A DNA stretch of 18,805 bases from RGIG529 sp963929765. GTDB lineage: Bacteria; Bacillota; Clostridia; Oscillospirales; Oscillospiraceae. The notes below the pieces were generated by a model. The model was not told the DNA's origin. It worked only from the letters and a program-made list of their open reading frames with translations, and did not search any database. This document shows positions 6,308-14,349 of the stretch, piece by piece. Position numbers and translations under genes: made by a program. The stretch lies in assembly GCA_963929765.1 (NCBI GenBank), contig CAWVKD010000078.1, positions 1 through 18,805 of the forward strand. The letters run 5' to 3'. Numbering within the stretch: the stretch's first letter is position 1; every line of letters starts with the position of its first letter.

Positions 6308-6351
6308 AAAAAATAGCTTCCTGGAAATAAAATGCCAGGAAGCTATTTTTT
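6308..6351. terminator. Bidirectional terminator downstream of transaldolase
   Basis: A 17-bp perfect stem (6308-6324 with 6335-6351, 10-base loop) has six A residues at its left end and six T residues at its right end, so it would act in both directions. It ends the transaldolase transcript (minus) and is also the first convincing terminator met by plus-strand transcripts leaving tyrA. Confidence 0.9.
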
Positions 6352-6396
6352 CGCTGAGAGGGAATAGATCTGTTTTCTATATGATTTTTTTAGGGA

Positions 6397-7044
6397 TTAA
6401 TTCATTTTTGCAGCTTCCCAGTCTTTCTTGAACCGGGCGATTCCTGCATCTGTCAAAGGATGCTGGAACATTTTACTCAGTACGTCAAAGGGGATGGTGG
6501 CAATATCTGCCCCGGCTTTGGCACAGTCTGTGACATGCATGGGGGTACGGATGCTAGCGGCAATGATTTCTGTTTCAATGTTATGAAACGTAAAAATATC
6601 TACAATTTCTTCGATAAGAGCAACCCCGCTATTTCCAATATCATCCATTCGGCCTACAAAAGGACTGACAAAGCTGGCACCGGCTCTGGCGGCTAAAAGT
6701 GCCTGGTTTGCAGAAAAGACCAGTGTTACATTGGTGCGAATTCCTTTTTGAGCCAAAATAGAAGTTGCTTTTAACCCTTCTTTGGTCATGGGCACTTTGA
6801 TAACGATGTTGGGGTGAATTTGAGAAAGTTCCATGGCTTCTACTACCATTTCATCAGCTTGATCGCTGAGCACTTCTGCGCTGATAGGTCCATCTACAAT
6901 TTGTGCAATTTCTCGCACGACTGTTTTAAAATCTCTACCTTCTTTTGCAATGAGACTTGGGTTGGTAGTAACTCCAGAGAGAACGCCCCAAGAGGCGGCT
7001 TCTCGGATATGATCTACATTGGCAGTGTCAATAAAGAGTTTCAT
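6397..7044 (-). CDS. tal: Transaldolase (small TalC/FSA-like subfamily)
   Basis: Transfers a dihydroxyacetone unit between sedoheptulose 7-phosphate/glyceraldehyde 3-phosphate and erythrose 4-phosphate/fructose 6-phosphate in the non-oxidative pentose phosphate pathway. The 215-residue protein begins MKLFIDTANVDHIREA and has GVTTNPSLIAKEG (24-36) and IKVPMT with the Schiff-base Lys83. It has Glu57 in the ISAEVLS segment, where fructose-6-phosphate aldolases have Gln, and a Phe in SPFVGR, where the aldolases have Tyr. These two positions favour true transaldolase over F6P aldolase. AGGAGG precedes the ATG. Monocistronic with its own promoter, palindrome and terminator. Its product erythrose 4-phosphate is a substrate of the nearby DAHP synthase. 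Confidence 0.95.
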   Translation of the reverse strand: MKLFIDTANVDHIREAASWGVLSGVTTNPSLIAKEGRDFKTVVREIAQIVDGPISAEVLSDQADEMVVEAMELSQIHPNIVIKVPMTKEGLKATSILAQKGIRTNVTLVFSANQALLAARAGASFVSPFVGRMDDIGNSGVALIEEIVDIFTFHNIETEIIAASIRTPMHVTDCAKAGADIATIPFDVLSKMFQHPLTDAGIARFKKDWEAAKMN

Positions 7045-7069
7045 TTGTTATTCCTCCTGGTTTTCTTAC

Positions 7070-7116
7070 AAAAATCTGCATGGGAACAGTATATGCAGAT
7101 TTTTGGTGGAAGTCAA
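7070..7116 (-). promoter_or_regulatory. Transaldolase promoter with 12-bp inverted repeat operator candidate
   Basis: On the minus strand TTGACT (7111-7116) and TATACT (7088-7093) are spaced by 17 bp. A perfect inverted repeat with 12-bp arms (7070-7081 and 7093-7104, 11-base centre) spans the spacer, the -10 and the predicted start near 7081. The arms are about 23 bp apart centre to centre, two helical turns. Since one arm lies upstream of the start, the repeat acts on DNA rather than as an RNA hairpin of this transcript. Confidence 0.7.
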
Positions 7117-7200
7117 TAAGAAGGCCCGTTAAAAACTGGAATGATAAACAAGGAAAGGATATAAAACCGGAAAAATAATCTATATTTTCAAAAAGGAATA

Positions 7201-7209
7201 TGATATAAT
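7201..7209 (+). promoter_or_regulatory. Extended -10 promoter of the ymdB cluster
   Basis: A consensus TATAAT (7204-7209) preceded by TGA (extended -10) lies 41 bases before the ymdB start. The only correctly spaced -35 (TATATT, 7181-7186) is poor, which the extended -10 may compensate. It probably drives the ymdB-yhaO-yhaN-lepB run. Confidence 0.65.
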
Positions 7210-7249
7210 GCGTGTGAGTACTAAGTTATAGGGAAGAAAAGGGGTTACT

Positions 7250-8023
7250 ATGAAGCTTCAGGTTCTGGCAATCGGAGATATTGTTGGCGATGCTGGTGTA
7301 CAACATTTAACAAGAGTTTTGCCGGGTCTCAAACGGTTTAAACAGATCGACTTTGTGGTGGCGAATGGAGAAAATGCAGCCGGATTAGGTTTGCTACCAA
7401 GGCAAGTGAAGGATTTGCAAACAGCAGGCGTAGATGTTATAACAATGGGAAATCATACTTGGGCAAAGCAACAGATTTTTCCGATGCTTAAAGAAATGCC
7501 TGATCTGCTTCGCCCAGCTAATGTATCTTTTCGTATGCCGGGACATGGATACGGTGTATTTCATGTAAAAGATATTAAAATAGGTGTTATCAACCTGATT
7601 GGGCGTTGTGGTATGGACTTCGGGCCGGACAACCCCTTTTTTGTTGTAGATACAATACTAAAAAAAATGAAAGCAGATTTGGTTTTTGTTGATTTTCATG
7701 CAGAAGCTACCAGTGAGAAATTGGCGATGGCATATTATTTAGATGGACGGATATCCGCTTTATGGGGGACACATACTCATGTGCCAACAGCAGATGAACG
7801 AGTATTCCCTAAAGGAACAGGGTATATAACAGATTTAGGTATGACAGGTCCAATTGAATCGGTATTAGGTATTCGCCCCGAGCAGAGTGTGACAACCTTT
7901 TTAGGAGGAATTGCCGGCCGATACGAAGTAGCATCTGGGGCTTGTAAATTGGAAGGGTGTCTTTTTACAGCAGACTCAGAGACTGGATTGTGTGATACTG
8001 TGGAACGTATTTCCATTTTGTAA
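7250..8023 (+). CDS. ymdB: YmdB-family metallophosphoesterase (2',3'-cNMP phosphodiesterase)
   Basis: A 257-residue calcineurin-like phosphoesterase of the YmdB/TIGR00282 family; in Bacillus subtilis YmdB hydrolyses 2',3'-cyclic nucleotides and influences biofilm versus motility decisions. The full metal-binding set is visible: GDIVG with Asp10, NGENAAG (Glu41, Asn42), MGNHTW (Asn68, His69), VDFHAEATSEK (His150) and GTHTHVPTADE (His175, His177). AAAAGGGG sits just upstream of the ATG. The downstream SbcD-like gene begins 13 bases after its stop, so cotranscription is likely. In many Firmicutes ymdB follows rny; here it does not. Confidence 0.95.
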   Translation: MKLQVLAIGDIVGDAGVQHLTRVLPGLKRFKQIDFVVANGENAAGLGLLPRQVKDLQTAGVDVITMGNHTWAKQQIFPMLKEMPDLLRPANVSFRMPGHGYGVFHVKDIKIGVINLIGRCGMDFGPDNPFFVVDTILKKMKADLVFVDFHAEATSEKLAMAYYLDGRISALWGTHTHVPTADERVFPKGTGYITDLGMTGPIESVLGIRPEQSVTTFLGGIAGRYEVASGACKLEGCLFTADSETGLCDTVERISIL

Positions 8024-8036
8024 TGGGGGGCCAGCT

Positions 8037-9152
8037 ATGATTTCTTTTATTCATGGGGCAGACTTTCATTTGGATAGTCCATTTTCTGGGTTGCCGCCAG
8101 AACGAGCAGCAGAACGGAGAGCTGAGCAGCGAACTTTATTTGCATCATTGGCATCTTTGGCAGAAGAAGTTGATCTTGTCCTATTGGCTGGCGATCTGTT
8201 TGATGGGGATCGAGTATATCCAGAGACAATAGATTGTATTCGCCAGACTTTTGCTCAGATTAAAGCCCCTATTTTTATTGCACCAGGTAACCATGATTGG
8301 GTTTCTCGCCAATCGCCGTACCGTCAAGTGGATTGGCCGTCAAATGTTTATATCTTCCAATCGGAAGCGATTACTTCCATTCCTTTGCCTGAACTTGGCT
8401 GCATAGTATATGGTGCAGGATTTTTATCACCTGAATGTCACGACTCCTTATTAGAAGGGTTTCATGCCCCACAGGAAGATGGCCTTTTTCATCTAATGGT
8501 TCTACACGGGGAAGTAAATGGGGGTGTAGGTCCTTATTGCCCAATTACGAAAGAAGAGATTGCAGAAAGCAATCTTCATTATCTGGCATTAGGCCACATC
8601 CACCGATATAGTGGTCCTCAAAGAGCAGGCAGCACGACATATGCTTGGCCAGGATGTCCTCAAGGTAGAGGATTTGATGAAATGGGAGAAAAGGGTATGT
8701 TACGTGGATGGATTCGTGAAACAGGCGTGAAATTGGAGATGATACCCTTAGCCCAGCATCGATATTGGGAAAAAACCATACCACTTTCTTTGAAAGAAGA
8801 TCCAATCCATACTATTTTGGAAGCATTGCCGGAAGATACAGAAAGAGACATCTATCGACTTGTTCTCACCGGAGAGAGTGATGTGGAAGGGTTGCATTTA
8901 GATGCGTTGTATACGGCATTGAAGCCTAGATTTTATCATGTTGTATTACGAGACAAAACCACGATTGAACGAGACTTGTGGGCAAGAGCAAAAGAAGATA
9001 CATTGACAGGCTTTTTTTTAAAAACAATGCGTGAAAAGATAGAGCATGCAGAAACAGAACGGGAGCGACTCCATCTTGAAAAAGCGGTTCGATTTGGTCT
9101 GGCAGCACTGGAAGCGAGAGAAGATCCTATGGGATGGGAATCCCAGAAGTAG
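8037..9152 (+). CDS. yhaO: SbcD-like DNA repair exonuclease subunit (YhaO family)
   Basis: A 371-residue metallophosphoesterase related to SbcD/Mre11. All five phosphoesterase motifs are present: ADFHLD (Asp9, His11), AGDLFD (Asp53), PGNHDW (Asn85, His86), LHGEV (His157) and GHIHR (His187, His189). The C-terminal part (about 250-371) is helical and rich in Glu/Arg, as expected for the region contacting the ATPase partner. I place the start at 8037, after GGGGGG, rather than at the upstream in-frame ATG at 7992, because that extension lies wholly inside ymdB and the protein then begins with the conserved FIHGADFH. It is followed after 8 bases by the SbcC-like gene. The pair likely forms a nuclease acting on DNA ends or hairpins. 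Confidence 0.92.
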   Translation: MISFIHGADFHLDSPFSGLPPERAAERRAEQRTLFASLASLAEEVDLVLLAGDLFDGDRVYPETIDCIRQTFAQIKAPIFIAPGNHDWVSRQSPYRQVDWPSNVYIFQSEAITSIPLPELGCIVYGAGFLSPECHDSLLEGFHAPQEDGLFHLMVLHGEVNGGVGPYCPITKEEIAESNLHYLALGHIHRYSGPQRAGSTTYAWPGCPQGRGFDEMGEKGMLRGWIRETGVKLEMIPLAQHRYWEKTIPLSLKEDPIHTILEALPEDTERDIYRLVLTGESDVEGLHLDALYTALKPRFYHVVLRDKTTIERDLWARAKEDTLTGFFLKTMREKIEHAETERERLHLEKAVRFGLAALEAREDPMGWESQK

Positions 9153-9160
9153 GTGAAAAT

Positions 9161-11404
9161 ATGTTCATTCGAAAAATGACGGCTTCTTTTGGCCGTTTGG
9201 AGCAAGAAACATTAACACTAGAAGAAGGTATGAATATCATTCAGGCTCCCAACGAGTGGGGAAAATCCACTTGGAGTGCGTTTCTGGTGGCAATGTTTTA
9301 CGGTATAGACAAGTCACAACGAGATAAAAAAGGAGTGCTTGCGGATAAGAACAAATTTCAGCCTTGGAACGGTATGCCCATGGCAGGAACAGTAGAGTGT
9401 GACGTAGACGGAAGAATCATTGTGTTAGAGCGCAGCGGCAAAAAAAATGGCGCGCCAATGAGCCAATTTTCTGCCTGGTATTACGACACAGGAGAACCAG
9501 TTCCAGGATTGACAGGCGATACGGTTGGCCAAACTTTGCTGGGTGTAGAACGAGAAGTATTTGTACGAAGTGCTTTTATTGGGCAAGCAGGTCTTACGGT
9601 CAGCCAAACACCAGAGCTGGAACGGAAAATTGCTGCATTGGTATCTTCTGGAGAAGATGTCTCGTTTTCAGAAGCTTTTTCCCGGCTTAACAGCTGGAAG
9701 AATAGAAGAAAGCATCATAAGACAGGGGCAATACCAGAAATATCTGGCCAATTGGAAAAGATAGAGCAAAGCTTGCGCCTTGTAGAGCAAAGCAAAGAAC
9801 GAATGTCGCAATATCAGATATCATTGGAAGCAATTGAACAAAATGAACGGAACGTTCAAGAAAAATTGGATCAGTGGGTTGCAATAGAGCGCCATACACA
9901 GAATGCGAAGCGACAAGCTGCACGAGAGGCATTTGAAATAGCCTCTCAAAAATGGGAGTCCATTAACCAGGCCAAGCAATTGCTTCCAGAACCAGATGAA
10001 CTGCGGCAGGGACAAGAACTAGGTGCTACCATTATTGCTCAGGAATCAATGATCCAGGAGAAAAGGGAAAAAATCAGCCATTTACAAAAAGAAATTGAAC
10101 AGAGAGATGATCATGCAAAAGAAGGCCTTTTTGAAGGTAAGTCGGCTGAAGACGCCTGGAAACAGGCTCAATCTGCGGTAGAAAAATGTAAGGCATTGGA
10201 TCGAAAAGCAGTGTTTCGTCCTTGGCTCTTTGCTATTCTCTGTTTCGTCATATTTTCTGCCATTGCAGCAGTTGTCATACTATCGTTACAGAAGGCAGCT
10301 TTTAACACAGCATTGGCATTGGTGTTTGCTGCACTGGTGAGTGCTATACTGCCGATTGTTTTGTTCCTCTGGTATCGAAAGCGTACAGCGGCTTTGGGAG
10401 AGCAAGCATCCCTTTGCCGTATTTATGGTGTAAAGCAACCAGAAGAAATATTGGAGCGAGCGGCAGCTTACCGGGAATGGCAAAGCCAGACAGAGCAGTT
10501 GAACAAGCAGCTGCAAGAAACGCTGGGGGAGCAGATCCGTCTTGAAGCCGATATCCAGGAGATGAAAAATCATCTTTTCCATCTTGTAAATCCATTTGCA
10601 CCCGAAGTTCAAACATGTTCTGAAGCAGTGAAAGTCTGTAACCAAGGATTGGAAACTTGGACGCTTTGGGAAAGGGAGCAACGTTCAGTAGAAACGTTAC
10701 AAAAACAATGGGAGGCACTAGACCTGCCGGGTTTTGAGGATGATGACGAACCAGTGGCCCCGCCGCTGGAATCCAAAGCACAGTTACAAGAAGAATGGAA
10801 ACGTTTACAAACCCAAAAGGCTAGGTACTTAGAAGGCATTGCAATATCCAAAGGAGAACAGTCGGTTGGAGGAGACTTGGAACAATTGCAAGCCCAACGC
10901 ATGTCACTGATGGTGCAACGAGAAAATTTGGAAGAGGAATATAAATCATTGGAGCTGGCACAAGCAGTTCTTCAAGATGTTCATCAGGAATTACAATCCA
11001 AATTTTCTCCCGTGTTAAACCAAAAAGCCAGTGTTTGGATGTCACGTTTTACTGGTGGTAAGTACCAGGATTTGCGACTGGATCGAACTTTTTCTGCTCA
11101 TGTGCGCACAGAGACAGATCCCATCTCTCGATCTCATCTTATGCTAAGTGCCGGAACAGTGGATCAGCTTTATCTAGCTGTCCGTTTGGCTATTTGCGAG
11201 CTGACATTGCTAAATGATCGACAAGTGCCGTTGATTTTAGATGATGCCTTAGTGCGGTTTGACGATATCCGGTTGCAATATACGTTGGAAGGCCTTTATG
11301 AAGCGGCACATAAGAATCAGATTTTGCTTTTTACATGCCATAGGAGAGAGGCATCTTATTTGAAGGGGAGGCCACATGTCCACATCATACAAGAGAAAGT
11401 GTAG
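9161..11404 (+). CDS. yhaN: SbcC/RecN-like AAA ATPase with membrane hairpin (YhaN family)
   Basis: A 747-residue SMC-like ATPase, the probable partner of the upstream nuclease. The Walker A is APNEWGKST (29-37, Lys35), with Ala in place of the usual first Gly and the NEWGKS form common in YhaN. Long coiled coil covers about 195-345 and 410-640. Between them are two adjacent hydrophobic helices (about 354-376 and 383-403), flanked by Arg/Lys, which look like a membrane hairpin in place of a zinc hook. The C-terminal ATPase half has the signature LSAGTVDQLYLAVRLA (about 660-676) and Walker B PLILDDALVRFDD (about 688-700). I prefer the start at 9161 (MFIRKM, after TAGGTGA) to 9134, because the extra nine residues come from the end of the upstream gene. 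Translationally close to its neighbour. Confidence 0.93.
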   Translation: MFIRKMTASFGRLEQETLTLEEGMNIIQAPNEWGKSTWSAFLVAMFYGIDKSQRDKKGVLADKNKFQPWNGMPMAGTVECDVDGRIIVLERSGKKNGAPMSQFSAWYYDTGEPVPGLTGDTVGQTLLGVEREVFVRSAFIGQAGLTVSQTPELERKIAALVSSGEDVSFSEAFSRLNSWKNRRKHHKTGAIPEISGQLEKIEQSLRLVEQSKERMSQYQISLEAIEQNERNVQEKLDQWVAIERHTQNAKRQAAREAFEIASQKWESINQAKQLLPEPDELRQGQELGATIIAQESMIQEKREKISHLQKEIEQRDDHAKEGLFEGKSAEDAWKQAQSAVEKCKALDRKAVFRPWLFAILCFVIFSAIAAVVILSLQKAAFNTALALVFAALVSAILPIVLFLWYRKRTAALGEQASLCRIYGVKQPEEILERAAAYREWQSQTEQLNKQLQETLGEQIRLEADIQEMKNHLFHLVNPFAPEVQTCSEAVKVCNQGLETWTLWEREQRSVETLQKQWEALDLPGFEDDDEPVAPPLESKAQLQEEWKRLQTQKARYLEGIAISKGEQSVGGDLEQLQAQRMSLMVQRENLEEEYKSLELAQAVLQDVHQELQSKFSPVLNQKASVWMSRFTGGKYQDLRLDRTFSAHVRTETDPISRSHLMLSAGTVDQLYLAVRLAICELTLLNDRQVPLILDDALVRFDDIRLQYTLEGLYEAAHKNQILLFTCHRREASYLKGRPHVHIIQEKV

Positions 11405-11455
11405 GAGCGAAGTGAAAATCCGTACCACACGGTAGAAAGGAGGCAAGTCTTAACG

Positions 11456-12034
11456 ATGAACAATGTGTCACCGCTTCCAGAGGAAAAATTACCAATGAAA
11501 CAAACCATTAAGATGGAATTGTATTTTTGGCTCCAAGCAATGGTATTTGCTTTGGTATGCATTATTTTAATTTTCACATTTGTAGGAAGAATCATCGGCG
11601 TGCAGGGAGAATCCATGGTGCCCACATTGCACAATGGAGATATGTTGTTGTTGCAAAGTATCGGCTACCATCCAAAGCAAGGTGATGTAGTAGTGCTTAC
11701 CAAAAAATCTTTTATGGATCAGCCAATTGTCAAACGGGTGATTGCTGTTGGTGGGCAAACCGTGGAGATTGATTATGATGCCCAAGAAGTTCGAGTCGAT
11801 GGGGAAAAAATAGATGAACCGTATCTCGATATCAATGAAAAGATGCAACGTCCCGGCTGGGACAGTATTGACTCTGTGGTTGTGCCAGAAGGAAGCATTT
11901 TTGTAATGGGAGATAATCGTAATCATTCTTCAGATAGCCGTGTACCTGAGCTAGGAGTTGTAGACGAACGATATGTTTTAGGACGTGCACTGTTTATTCT
12001 ATTTCCCTTTCAACGGTTGGGAAGCATAGAGTAG
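11456..12034 (+). CDS. lepB: Signal peptidase I
   Basis: Membrane-bound serine protease that removes signal peptides from exported preproteins. The 192-residue Gram-positive-type protein has one N-terminal membrane anchor (about 24-45), the box B motif GESMVPTL with nucleophile Ser53, box D VKRVIAVGG with general base Lys93, and box E MGDNRNHSSDSR. AAAGGAGG (11436-11443) supports the start at 11456. It follows yhaN after 51 bases, which contain no terminator, so it may be part of the same transcript. The substrate set would include the SleB-like protein encoded in this window and other Sec-exported proteins. Confidence 0.96.
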   Translation: MNNVSPLPEEKLPMKQTIKMELYFWLQAMVFALVCIILIFTFVGRIIGVQGESMVPTLHNGDMLLLQSIGYHPKQGDVVVLTKKSFMDQPIVKRVIAVGGQTVEIDYDAQEVRVDGEKIDEPYLDINEKMQRPGWDSIDSVVVPEGSIFVMGDNRNHSSDSRVPELGVVDERYVLGRALFILFPFQRLGSIE

Positions 12035-12036
12035 TT

Positions 12037-12101
12037 ATCGATTCTATCTTTGTTCCATAGGGAAATAGGGCTTCGCTTTAAGCGAAAAGATAGAAATCGA
12101 T
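12037..12101 (+). terminator. Long imperfect stem-loop after lepB (possible terminator)
   Basis: Bases 12037-12051 pair with 12086-12101 in 15 bp with one bulged A, and a second hairpin (TTCGCTT/AAGCGAA) lies inside. The base is followed by only TTTGG, so as an intrinsic terminator it is weak. It begins 2 bases after the lepB stop and is the only structure separating lepB from the ilv promoter. Confidence 0.5.
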
Positions 12102-12184
12102 TTGGCAACAGGTTGAAAAATAGAGGCAAATTTTCTGCTTCTTCTGTCAAAAACGCAGAAAGCAATCTGTTTGATCAGTTTGCG

Positions 12185-12214
12185 TTGACAAAAAAGAAAA
12201 GAATGTGCTATACT
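12185..12214 (+). promoter_or_regulatory. Sigma-A promoter of the ilv operon
   Basis: Consensus TTGACA (12185-12190) and TATACT (12209-12214) with an 18-bp spacer and an extended -10 TGC. Predicted start near 12221, immediately before the T-box leader. Confidence 0.9.
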
Positions 12215-12220
12215 TTCTAC

Positions 12221-12534
12221 AATATCTTAGGTTGGTTGTTGGTTATTACTGCAGCAAAGTAAATAAACTGGTAAAAGCGATGAAAAGGTAAGTACAAACT
12301 ACAGGTCGTTACAGAGAGGGAATGGTTGGTGCAAATTCCTATGGACGTAGAATGGAATGTCGCCTTGGAGCAGCTGAGTTGAGCTTGCGCAATTAAGTGC
12401 AAGGGTAGGCGCAGTCGGTTTGTCACCGTTATCTGACAAGGAAAGCGCATGCAGTATCAATGGTAATACTGTGTGAATTTAGGTGGTACCACGGAGTTAA
12501 GCTTCGTCCTATAATAGGACGAAGCTTTTATGTT
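12221..12534 (+). promoter_or_regulatory. T-box riboswitch, probable Val (GUC) specifier
   Basis: Leader RNA that senses uncharged tRNA. Stem I shows the AGUA motif (in GGTAAGTAC), CAGAGAGGG, and the GGTTGGTGCAAATTCC distal region. The 3' side of the specifier loop reads GAA-T-GTC-G-CC, placing GTC (12359-12361) in the specifier register just before the conserved purine and the closing CC. The antiterminator is canonical: TAGG (12480-12483) with CCTA (12508-12511), the 7-base bulge TGGTACC (12484-12490), and ACGGAG (12491-12496) with CTTCGT (12502-12507). The bulge TGGT pairs with an ACCA tRNA end, consistent with tRNA-Val. The competing terminator is a separate feature. Start is approximate, from the promoter. 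Confidence 0.95.
12499..12533 (+). terminator. T-box terminator hairpin
   Basis: A perfect 13-bp stem (12499-12511 with 12515-12527, loop TAA) followed by TTATGTTT. Its left arm contains the 3' strand of the antiterminator, so the two folds exclude each other. Confidence 0.92.
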
Positions 12535-12594
12535 TACTTCAGGAACAGCAACCAATTGAAATGGAGCGGAAAGAGCGAAAGGAGTTGTTGTGCA

Positions 12595-14304
12595 ATGATG
12601 ATGAAAAGTACCCAGGTGCTGTTTGAATGTCTGCTGGAGCAGGGCGTGGATACCGTGTTTGGCTATCCAGGTGGCACCATTTTGAACGTCTATGACGAAT
12701 TTGAACGTAATGGATATGGAAAAAAAATCCGCCACATTTTAACAGCCCATGAACAGGGTGCGGCTCATGCGGCAGATGGATACGCAAGATCTACAGGTAA
12801 AGTTGGTGTCTGCTTTGCCACATCTGGACCTGGTGCCACCAACCTGACAACTGGTATTGCCACCGCATATATGGATTCTTCTCCCGTTGTTTTTTTGAGT
12901 GTCAATGTAGGTGAAAATTTAATTGGTAGAGATGCCTTTCAGGAAGTAGATATCACAGGTATTACAATGCCTATTACGAAAGCCACCTATCTTGTGCGAG
13001 ATGCTTCTCAATTGGCAGACATTGTGCGAGAGGCATTTGCTGTAGCAGCCAGTGGCCGCCCTGGTCCTGTTATGATTGACATATTAAAAAATGTTACAGC
13101 AGAAACAGTAGACTTTACGCCATTGCCAAAAGAAGAACATGTCAATCATGGCAGACTAGCAGCATTGGCACGTCGAGCAGGAAGCACCTTAAAACGTCCT
13201 GAGCCAGACGAACAAGATATTGAAGTGCTACTTGAGATGATGAAAGAATCCAAGAAGCCCATGATTTTGGCGGGCGGTGGTATCATCCGATCAAGAGCAT
13301 CTGGAGAATTTGTAACCTTTGCTGAGAAATTAGATGCGCCAGTAGCAGTTACACTGATGGGACAAGGAGCCATTCCGGGTCGCCATCCTCTGTGCACTGG
13401 AATGATTGGGATGCATGGCACCCACGCTTCCAATATGACTACCACAGAATGCGATTTATTGATTGCAATAGGGGCCAGATTTTCAGATCGTGTCACTTGT
13501 GATTTGGCACAATTTTCACCCAAGGCAAAAGTGGTCCACATTGATATTGACCGTTCTGAAATTGATAAGAACGTCATTACAGAGCACCACATCATAGGGG
13601 ATGCAGGAGAAGTTTTATCGGAACTTTGTCAGAAAATGCCTCAATATGAGCATAAAGAGTGGCTTGCTCAAGTAGATACTTGGCGAGTAGAACCGGACCG
13701 TCAGCGAAGTGATATGCTGGATCCGAAAGAAGTGTTTGAATGCATTGACCGGCAGCTTGGCGATAATGTCATTATTGCTACAGATGTAGGTCAGCATCAA
13801 ATGTGGACAGCGCAGTATTACAATTATAGTCGGCCGGGCCAACTTCTCACCAGCGGTGGATTTGGTACCATGGGCTTTGGCCTTGGAGCGGCCATTGGTG
13901 CCAAGATTGGTAATCCGGATATGGTTGTCATTCACACGACAGGAGATGGATGTCTCCGCATGAATGGGAATGAATATGCCACGGCAGAATATTACAACGC
14001 ACCTGTTATCACTGTGTTATTTAATAATGGTGCCTTAGGAATGGTGCGTCAGTGGCAAACATTGATTTATGGAAAGCGATACGCCCAGACAGATTTAGAT
14101 CGAGGTCCCGACTTTGTAAAGTATGCCGATGCCTTTGGAATGCCAGCATGGCGGGTGCGAACAGCCACAGAATTTGATGAGGCGTTGAAGGCAGCAATTC
14201 AAAGTGGTCAAAGTGCATTGATAGAATGCATTATTGACATAGATGAAATGGTGTGGCCCATGGTAGCAGGTGGTGCGCCCATTACCGAATTCTTACTGAA
14301 ATAA
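12595..14304 (+). CDS. ilvB: Acetolactate synthase large (catalytic) subunit
   Basis: ThDP-, FAD- and Mg-dependent enzyme that condenses two pyruvates to 2-acetolactate (valine/leucine) or pyruvate with 2-oxobutyrate (isoleucine). The 569-residue protein has the three-domain arrangement: Pyr domain (about 5-170) with FGYPGGTIL and catalytic Glu53 in AHEQGA, FAD-type central domain (about 195-330), and PP domain (about 370-540) with the ThDP motif starting GDGCLRMNGNEY and closing FNNGALGMV. The start is one of three consecutive ATGs at 12595; AAAGGAG (12578-12584) fits the first two. A longer in-frame start at 12460 is rejected because it runs through the T-box terminator. The next gene is its regulatory subunit, so this is the biosynthetic, not the catabolic AlsS, type. 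Confidence 0.97.
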   Translation: MMMKSTQVLFECLLEQGVDTVFGYPGGTILNVYDEFERNGYGKKIRHILTAHEQGAAHAADGYARSTGKVGVCFATSGPGATNLTTGIATAYMDSSPVVFLSVNVGENLIGRDAFQEVDITGITMPITKATYLVRDASQLADIVREAFAVAASGRPGPVMIDILKNVTAETVDFTPLPKEEHVNHGRLAALARRAGSTLKRPEPDEQDIEVLLEMMKESKKPMILAGGGIIRSRASGEFVTFAEKLDAPVAVTLMGQGAIPGRHPLCTGMIGMHGTHASNMTTTECDLLIAIGARFSDRVTCDLAQFSPKAKVVHIDIDRSEIDKNVITEHHIIGDAGEVLSELCQKMPQYEHKEWLAQVDTWRVEPDRQRSDMLDPKEVFECIDRQLGDNVIIATDVGQHQMWTAQYYNYSRPGQLLTSGGFGTMGFGLGAAIGAKIGNPDMVVIHTTGDGCLRMNGNEYATAEYYNAPVITVLFNNGALGMVRQWQTLIYGKRYAQTDLDRGPDFVKYADAFGMPAWRVRTATEFDEALKAAIQSGQSALIECIIDIDEMVWPMVAGGAPITEFLLK

Positions 14305-14349
14305 CCAAAACGTCCATCCAGACAATTTGATCAGGGAAGGAGAGTTTAC

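Noticed and set aside
7992..8036. 15-residue N-terminal extension of the SbcD-like protein
   Set aside because: It lies inside ymdB without a ribosome site; the conserved family N-terminus starts at 8037.
12050..12262. 70-codon plus-strand ORF between lepB and the T-box
   Set aside because: It runs through the consensus ilv promoter and into the T-box leader and has no ribosome site or recognisable protein features.
12358..12360. UGU (Cys) as T-box specifier directly after GAA
   Set aside because: A Cys specifier does not fit ilv genes, and the register before the purine and CC closing pair gives GUC.
12460..12594. 45-residue N-terminal extension of IlvB
   Set aside because: It is encoded by the T-box antiterminator/terminator and lacks a ribosome site; family proteins begin near the ATG triplet at 12595.
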